Origin: Clostridia bacterium
Lineage (GTDB): Bacteria > Bacillota > Clostridia > Christensenellales > Aristaeellaceae
Reading direction: 5' to 3'
Length of the DNA: 34,535 nt
Assembly (NCBI GenBank): GCA_017410455.1
Contig: JAFQQT010000061.1
Span: forward strand, 1-34,535
A program made the position numbers and the translations under genes. The notes beneath the pieces are model-generated. The model was not told the origin of the DNA and did no database searches. It worked only from the letters and a program-made list of their open reading frames with translations. Below are positions 30,173 through 34,535 of this stretch, piece after piece (position 1 is the stretch's first letter; each line of letters begins with the position of its first letter).

Positions 30173-31786
30173 ATGAAAAAAGGTATTGGTCTGCCGGTAT
30201 TCCCCGGCGTAGCCATTGGCCCTGCGGTGGTGTACCGCAAGGCGCAGCGCACGCTGCCCATTCCTTCCGGTGATCCGGCGGTGGAGAAGGCAAAGTTCAG
30301 CGCCGCACTGGAGACCGCCCGCGCCCAGCTGACGGCCCTGTTTGAAAAGGCAAAGGTCGAAATCGGCGAGGAGCAGGCTGCCATCGTGGAAGTGCAGCTG
30401 CTGATGCTGGACGACCTGGATTACCTGGACGGCGTCAACCTGGCCATCGAAGGCGGCGCGGCCGCTGCCATCGCGGCCTTGGACACGGGCGAGGAATTCG
30501 CCCAGGTCTTCGCCGCCATGGACGATGAATACATGAACGCCCGCAGCGCCGACATCCGGGACATGTCCCACCGGCTGTACGACATTCTCTGCGGCAATAC
30601 CGGCTTCCAGCTGCCGGAGGGCTCCTTCCTGCTGGTGGCCGAGGATCTCGCCCCCAGCGAGACCATTCAGCTGCCCCGCGAGCGGATCATGGCCTTCGTT
30701 ACCCGTCAGGGTTCCTCTTCCAGCCATACCGCCATTCTGGCAAGAACGCTGAATATTCCCTCCCTGGTGCAGTCCGACATCACCTTTGATGCGGCGGAAG
30801 GCTGCCAGATTCTCGCGGTGGACGGCTTCACCGGCACCTGGTATGCCGACCCTGACGAGGAGACCCTGGCGATGCTGCGCGCCAAGCAGGCCGAGGCTGC
30901 CGCTGCCCGCGATGCCCTGGAGGCTTACCGCGGCAAGGAAAGCATCACCAAGTCCGGCAAGAAGGTGCTGCTGGTGGCCAACATCGGCTGCCCTGAGGAC
31001 GCTGTGGATGCCATCAAGGCGGATGCCGAGGGCGTCGGCCTGATGCGCAGCGAGTTCCTGTATCTGGGCAGGGATTCCCTTCCTACCGAGGACGAGCTGT
31101 ACGAAGCCTATAAGCAGGTTGCCGAAACCATGGGTGAAAAGCCCGTGGTCATCCGCACGCTGGACATCGGTGCCGACAAGCAGGTTGATTACCTGGGCCT
31201 GGAGGCCGAGGAGAATCCTGCGCTGGGCCTGCGCGGTCTGCGCATCTGCCTGACCAATGAGGAGATCTTCCGCCCTCAGCTGCGGGCGATCTACCGCGCT
31301 TCTGCTTATGGCAATCTGCACATGATGTTCCCGATGGTAGCCTCCGTCTGGGAGCTGAAGGCCGCCAAGGCGCTTTGCGCCCGTGTCCGCAAGGAGCTGG
31401 AGGACGAGGGCTATCCTACCAAGGATGTCCCCATCGGCGTGATGGTGGAAACTCCCGCCGCAGCCGTGCTGGCGAACGAGTTGGCCAAGGAGGCTGCCTT
31501 CTTCTCCGTGGGCACCAACGACCTGACCCAGTACACCCTGGCGGTGGATCGGCAGAACGCAAAACTGGGCGAGTTCTACGACCCCTACCATCCTGCGTTG
31601 ATGGCGCTGCTGGCCCATATCGCCAAGGCGGCCAACGACAATGGCATCTGGGCGGGCATCTGTGGTGAGCTGGGCGCTGATCCCAGGATGCAGGAGAAGT
31701 TCATCGAGATGGGCTATACCGAGTTGAGCATGGCCGCCGGCCGCATCCTGGAATCCAGGAAGCTGGTCTGCGAGTCCGATGTTTAA
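30173..31786 (+). CDS. ptsI: PTS enzyme I (phosphoenolpyruvate-protein phosphotransferase)
   Basis: 537 residues (E. coli 575). It transfers phosphate from PEP to HPr. N-terminal KGIGLPVFPGVAIGPAVV, HPr-binding helices ~35-140, the active His185 in GSSSSHTAILAR, and a PEP-binding barrel with GVGLMRSEFLYL, GLRGLRICL and the signature VGTNDLTQYTLAVDR. It starts 9 nt after the IIA stop with an AAGGAGCG site. The end is slightly shorter than in E. coli but has the family-typical AGRILESRKLV. Having EI inside a sugar operon suggests either the genome's general PTS or a dedicated copy. Confidence 0.96.
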   Translation: MKKGIGLPVFPGVAIGPAVVYRKAQRTLPIPSGDPAVEKAKFSAALETARAQLTALFEKAKVEIGEEQAAIVEVQLLMLDDLDYLDGVNLAIEGGAAAAIAALDTGEEFAQVFAAMDDEYMNARSADIRDMSHRLYDILCGNTGFQLPEGSFLLVAEDLAPSETIQLPRERIMAFVTRQGSSSSHTAILARTLNIPSLVQSDITFDAAEGCQILAVDGFTGTWYADPDEETLAMLRAKQAEAAAARDALEAYRGKESITKSGKKVLLVANIGCPEDAVDAIKADAEGVGLMRSEFLYLGRDSLPTEDELYEAYKQVAETMGEKPVVIRTLDIGADKQVDYLGLEAEENPALGLRGLRICLTNEEIFRPQLRAIYRASAYGNLHMMFPMVASVWELKAAKALCARVRKELEDEGYPTKDVPIGVMVETPAAAVLANELAKEAAFFSVGTNDLTQYTLAVDRQNAKLGEFYDPYHPALMALLAHIAKAANDNGIWAGICGELGADPRMQEKFIEMGYTELSMAAGRILESRKLVCESDV

Positions 31787-31822
31787 CGCATAATCAATAT
31801 CACGAAAGTGAGGTAGATTCCA

Positions 31823-32080
31823 ATGAAAGAGATCAAGCATGTCATCAATGACCCCCTGGGTATGCACGCCCGTCCCGCCGGTATGCTGGTGAAGGCGGCT
31901 GCCCCCTTCGCCTCCAAGATCACCGTGACCGCCCCCACCGGTACTGCTGACGCCAAGCGCCTGATGGCGCTGATGCGCCTGGCTGCCAAGCAGGGCATGG
32001 AGCTGACCATCACCATCGAAGGTGCTGACGAAGAGAAGGCTGCTGCCGAGCTGCAGGCTTTCCTCACTGCCAACCTGTAA
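31823..32080 (+). CDS. ptsH: HPr phosphocarrier protein with Arg at position 46
   Basis: 85 residues. The catalytic His15 is present in GMHARPAG. The segment that normally holds the regulatory Ser46 (LKSIMG in B. subtilis) reads AKRLMA: residue 46 is Arg (CGC, 31958-31960), and the nearby Ser/Thr-rich positions are also changed (MRLAAKQG). So PEP-dependent phosphorylation at His15 should work, but the ATP-dependent HPr kinase could not phosphorylate Ser46, the signal used for CcpA catabolite repression. It lies between ptsI and the IIBC gene. Confidence 0.95.
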   Translation: MKEIKHVINDPLGMHARPAGMLVKAAAPFASKITVTAPTGTADAKRLMALMRLAAKQGMELTITIEGADEEKAAAELQAFLTANL

Positions 32081-32156
32081 GCTCCACTACATTACATCCG
32101 GGATGAAGCGCGGTTGCTGTGAATCGGGCCAAATCCCACCTCAACACCGATACACG

Positions 32157-32178
32157 GCTGTCGTGGGCCGACAGCTTT
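32157..32178 (+). promoter_or_regulatory. Stem-loop between HPr and IIBC genes
   Basis: GCTGTCG (32157-32163) and CGACAGC (32169-32175) with a 5-nt loop, followed by TTTG. In a 139-nt gap without a clear promoter, it may attenuate transcription or protect the upstream mRNA. Confidence 0.5.
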
Positions 32179-32219
32179 GTATAGAGTAACACAAGAGAAT
32201 TTTTAGGAGGTTCATCACT

Positions 32220-33713
32220 ATGATGAAGTATCTGCAGAAGCTGGGCAAGGCCATGATGCTGCCCGTTGCTGCTCTCCCGATCTGCGGTATCCTGATGGGC
32301 CTGGGCTACGCGCTGGCTCCCGCTGCCATGGGCGCCGCTGGTGCTACCGAAGGCTTTGCCTATGTGCTGGGCGTGTTCCTGATCAAGGCCGGTGCGGCTC
32401 TGATCGACAACATGGCGATCCTGTTCGCCATCGGCGTTGGCGTTGGCCTGGCCAAGGACAACGACGGCACCGCCGGTCTGGCCGGTATGGTCGCCTACCT
32501 GATGATGACCACGCTGCTGGCCCCCGGCACTGTGAAGACCATCGCTCCCTTCATGATCAACGAGATCAACGAAGTGGCTTACGCCAAGACCGCCGGCAAT
32601 GCCTTCATCGGCATCCTGGGCGGCATCATCGGCGGCGTGTGCTACAACAAGTTCAAGGGCACCAAGCTGCCTGACTTCCTGGCCTTCTTCTCCGGCAAGC
32701 GCGCTGTTGCGATCGTGACCGCTGTGGTCTCCATCATCGTCTCCGCGATCCTGCTGTTCGTGTGGCCCATCATCTTCCGTGGCCTGTACGAGATCGGCCG
32801 TGCCATCGTCAGCCTGGACGCTGTGGGCGCCGGTATCTACGCTTTCCTGAACCGTCTGCTGATCCCCACCGGCTTGCATCACGCCCTGAACAACGTGTTC
32901 TGGTTCGATACCATCGGTCTGGGCGACCTGACTGCCTACTGGGGCAGCCTGGTTGAGGGCGGCACCATGGCCAACGGCACCGTCATCGACTGGTCCGTCG
33001 GTTCCTACATGGCCGGCTTCTTCCCCTGCATGATGTTCGGTATCCCCGGCGCTGCGCTGGCCATGATCCAGACCGCCAAGACCAAGAACCGCAAGATCGC
33101 GATCGGTATCGTTGGCTCCGCTGCTCTGTGTGCCTTCATCTGCGGCGTCACCGAGCCCTTCGAATTCGCCTTCATGTTCCTGGCCTTCCCCCTGTACGTG
33201 GTGTACGCTGCCCTGTACGGCATCTTCGCCGCGATCACTGTGGCCCTGGGCTTCCGTGCCGGCTTCTGCTTCTCTGCCGGTGCGACCGACCTGGTCTTCT
33301 CCGCTTCCCTGCCCGCCGCTGCCAACACCTGGCTGATCCTGCCCCTGGGCATCGCTGCCTTCGTGGTGTTCTACCTGGTGTTCCGCTTCGCCATCACCAA
33401 GTGGGATCTGAAGACCCCCGGCCGTGAGGACGATCAGGAGAGCGAGACCAAGATCGAGCTGGCCAACGATGACTACACCACCATGGCCCAGATCATTCTG
33501 GAAGGCCTGGGCGGCAAGGAGAACATTGCCTCCATCGATCACTGCATCACCCGTCTGCGCCTGGAAGTCAAGGATCGCCTGCTGGTTGACGAGAAGAAGA
33601 TCAAGTCCTCCGGCGCTTCTGGCGTCATCCGTCCCGGTAAGACTGCTGTGCAGGTTGTTATCGGCCCCAAGGTTCAGTTTGTCTTCGAAGAGTTCAAGAA
33701 GATCGCTGAGTAA
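32220..33713 (+). CDS. PTS IIBC permease, N-acetylglucosamine/glucose type
   Basis: 497 residues. Residues ~1-395 form the IIC membrane channel: KYLQKLGKAMMLPVAALP start, LNRLLIPTGLHHALNN (a stretch typical of NagE-type N-acetylglucosamine permeases), GVTEPFEFAFMFLA substrate motif. A linker rich in Asp/Glu leads to the IIB domain (~415-497) with the phosphorylated Cys442 in DHCITRLRL. No IIA domain is fused; the separate IIA gene heads the operon. Substrate is probably N-acetylglucosamine, with glucose as alternative. An AGGAGG site lies 9 nt before ATG 32220; the ATG at 32223 is also possible. Codons are strongly biased, suggesting high expression. Confidence 0.93.
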   Translation: MMKYLQKLGKAMMLPVAALPICGILMGLGYALAPAAMGAAGATEGFAYVLGVFLIKAGAALIDNMAILFAIGVGVGLAKDNDGTAGLAGMVAYLMMTTLLAPGTVKTIAPFMINEINEVAYAKTAGNAFIGILGGIIGGVCYNKFKGTKLPDFLAFFSGKRAVAIVTAVVSIIVSAILLFVWPIIFRGLYEIGRAIVSLDAVGAGIYAFLNRLLIPTGLHHALNNVFWFDTIGLGDLTAYWGSLVEGGTMANGTVIDWSVGSYMAGFFPCMMFGIPGAALAMIQTAKTKNRKIAIGIVGSAALCAFICGVTEPFEFAFMFLAFPLYVVYAALYGIFAAITVALGFRAGFCFSAGATDLVFSASLPAAANTWLILPLGIAAFVVFYLVFRFAITKWDLKTPGREDDQESETKIELANDDYTTMAQIILEGLGGKENIASIDHCITRLRLEVKDRLLVDEKKIKSSGASGVIRPGKTAVQVVIGPKVQFVFEEFKKIAE

Positions 33714-33755
33714 GACAATTCCGTGATACTGCGGCCCACGCGGTAGATAACAGCG

Positions 33756-33788
33756 CTGCCCCGGAGAGAAATCTCCGGGGCAGTTTTC
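33756..33788 (+). terminator. Terminator of the PTS operon
   Basis: CTGCCCCGGAGA (33756-33767), GAAA loop, TCTCCGGGGCAG (33772-33783), then TTTTCT. Perfect 12-bp stem. Confidence 0.95.
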
Positions 33789-33889
33789 TATTCAAAACGG
33801 TGCGTGTTTTTGCTTTGTCAAGCGTTTCTTGCTTTACTTTTCAGGCACAATCGTTTACCCTGATGTCAACAACAAGGGGAGGTGATTGG

Positions 33890-34018
33890 ATGAACGTCGG
33901 ACATACAATCCAGAAAATCCGAAAAGAGCAGAATCTGACACAGGAAGCCTTTGGCGACATTTTCCATGTAACAAGGCAGGCCGTATCCAACTGGGAAACC
34001 GGGGTTTCCCAAACTTAA
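33890..34018 (+). pseudogene. Truncated XRE-type HTH gene
   Basis: An excellent AGGGGAGGTGAT site precedes an ATG and 42 codons of a Cro/CI HTH (VGHTIQKIRKEQNLTQEAFG, then VTRQAVSNWETG). The frame ends at VSQT-stop. The expected continuation FPNLK appears in another frame at the same spot, then stops too (FPNLKIPH-stop). So a frameshift, and loss of the rest of the protein, has broken the gene. It lies just before the drop in GC content. Confidence 0.8.
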
Positions 34019-34082
34019 AGATACCACACTAAAAACCCACGCTTACATTACTTCCAAACAATATATTTTGGAGGTAAACCCC

Positions 34083-34328
34083 ATGGAACACCTTATATCC
34101 TGTGAATATAACTTCGATAACTGCTGTGTGGAGCTGAAGTTCACCGATGGCAGCATGATTGCGATTGATACTATTGCTGTTGAGAACGAGATTGCCCGTA
34201 ATATGTACGAACGCTCAGAGCTTGATTATCTTATCTACAACGCCCCTTTGGAATATGCAGACCTTATCTTGAACGGTGACCCAGAAACCTATCTAAAAAC
34301 CGTTACTGAATACAAACCGCTTGACTAA
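34083..34328 (+). CDS. DUF6061-like small protein
   Basis: 81 residues, acidic, no signal or membrane span. Starts EHLISCEYNFDNCCVELKF, with IDTIAVENEIARNMYERSEL and the ending DPETYLKTVTEYKPLD. I recall near-identical small proteins in gut Clostridia labelled DUF6061, usually with mobile elements; function unknown. ATG 34083 has a GGAGG site 8 nt before it. The gene is more AT-rich than the bulk of the window, consistent with transfer. Confidence 0.8.
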   Translation: MEHLISCEYNFDNCCVELKFTDGSMIAIDTIAVENEIARNMYERSELDYLIYNAPLEYADLILNGDPETYLKTVTEYKPLD

Positions 34329-34368
34329 AAACACACGGCTGTTGCCCTATAATGGAGCAACAGCCGTG
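34327..34368 (-). terminator. Terminator between the DUF6061-like and ABC permease genes
   Basis: CACGGCTGTTGC (34334-34345) and GCAACAGCCGTG (34357-34368), a perfect 12-bp stem with an 11-nt loop. The T5 run is on the minus strand (34331-34327), 13 nt past the stop of the minus gene; it can also stop the plus-strand gene. Confidence 0.88.
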
Positions 34369-34381
34369 AAATATTTGAAGA

Positions 34382-34534
34382 TTACAGCGGTAAATCTTTT
34401 TTCTGGAAGCGGAACTTGCCAATTGTATAGGACACTATTGCAACACCTGCAAGGACACAGAGTTTCCAAACGAAATCGTAGTTTACATCGCCACTACCAA
34501 CGGTAGCAAGGGCCTTAATATCATAAAGGCCAAC
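34382..34534 (-). CDS. C-terminal end of an ABC-2-type transporter permease (partial)
   Basis: An open minus-strand frame enters from the right edge and ends at TAA (34384-34382), giving 50 residues: VGLYDIKALATV, a short polar loop with a Tyr-Asp pair, then a final membrane helix VWKLCVLAGVAIVSYTIGKF and a basic tail RFQKKDLPL. This last-helix-plus-basic-tail pattern, especially KKDLPL at the end, is common in ABC-2 permeases of multidrug or lantibiotic-immunity type. Only the last helix is visible, so subtype and substrate cannot be told. AT-rich like the DUF6061-like gene. Confidence 0.65.
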   Translation of the reverse strand, partial: VGLYDIKALATVGSGDVNYDFVWKLCVLAGVAIVSYTIGKFRFQKKDLPL

Positions 34535-34535
34535 A

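Noticed and set aside
1-34535. CRISPR array, insertion sequence or prophage module
   Set aside because: No regularly spaced repeats with unique spacers, no transposase or phage structural genes were found on either strand.

Overview
The window is one continuous stretch of a GC-rich chromosome, probably from a member of the Bacillota (class Clostridia, gut type). This is inferred from AGGAGG-type ribosome binding sites before most genes, sigma-A promoters with 17-bp spacers, a PadR/DUF2812 cassette, a FeoB-associated Cys-rich protein, a YitT protein, a TetM-like GTPase and a phosphotransferase system (PTS). No rRNA or marker gene fixes the genus. The last ~700 bp are clearly more AT-rich and look like the edge of a mobile or foreign segment.

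Layout. 1-669: 3' part of a sugar ABC transporter ATPase. 788-1564: zinc-type macrodomain protein. 1669-4545: FGGY kinase, AraD epimerase and a GNAT acetyltransferase, a pentose (probably L-arabinose/L-ribulose) block. 4742-6658: an XRE regulator facing away from a PadR-DUF2812 cassette that also encodes two small membrane proteins of 66 and 30 residues. 6751-7422: XRE regulator fused to a desulfoferrodoxin-like domain. 7431-7678: an array of strong hairpins flanked by two near-identical terminator stems. 7691-9314 (minus): DeoR regulator and an isolated precorrin-6A reductase. 9542-11939: TetM-like GTPase and a GNAT protein. 12000-13645 (minus): an SDR oxidoreductase and a YitT protein. 13834-16352: ferrous iron operon feoA-feoB-Cys-rich protein under a DtxR-type operator. 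16453-19668: AraC regulator divergent from a secreted GH16 glucanase and an intracellular GH5. 19744-20700 (minus): tRNA dihydrouridine synthase. 20896-23613: Gfo/Idh/MocA oxidoreductase and a MATE exporter. 23707-27702 (minus): a 1331-residue secreted Cys/His-repeat protein. 27983-28350: tRNA-Thr, tRNA-Pro and a duplicated tRNA-Pro 3' half. 28495-29421 (minus): DUF7916-like protein. 29678-33713: a self-contained PTS operon (IIA, enzyme I, HPr, IIBC of the N-acetylglucosamine/glucose type). 33890-34534: truncated XRE gene, a DUF6061-like protein and the C-terminal end of an ABC permease.

How the genes work together. Most blocks are short metabolic or regulatory cassettes, each with its own promoter and terminator. 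Sugar use dominates: ABC import, pentose kinase/epimerase, beta-glucan cleavage and a complete PTS. The most unusual items are the giant secreted protein with four regular copies plus divergent copies of an eight-ligand Cys/His unit, the PTS HPr with Arg instead of the regulatory Ser at residue 46, the XRE-desulfoferrodoxin fusion, the twin-operator PadR cassette, and the tRNA-Pro 3'-end duplication. All functions are read from sequence motifs recalled from family knowledge; no database search was run.
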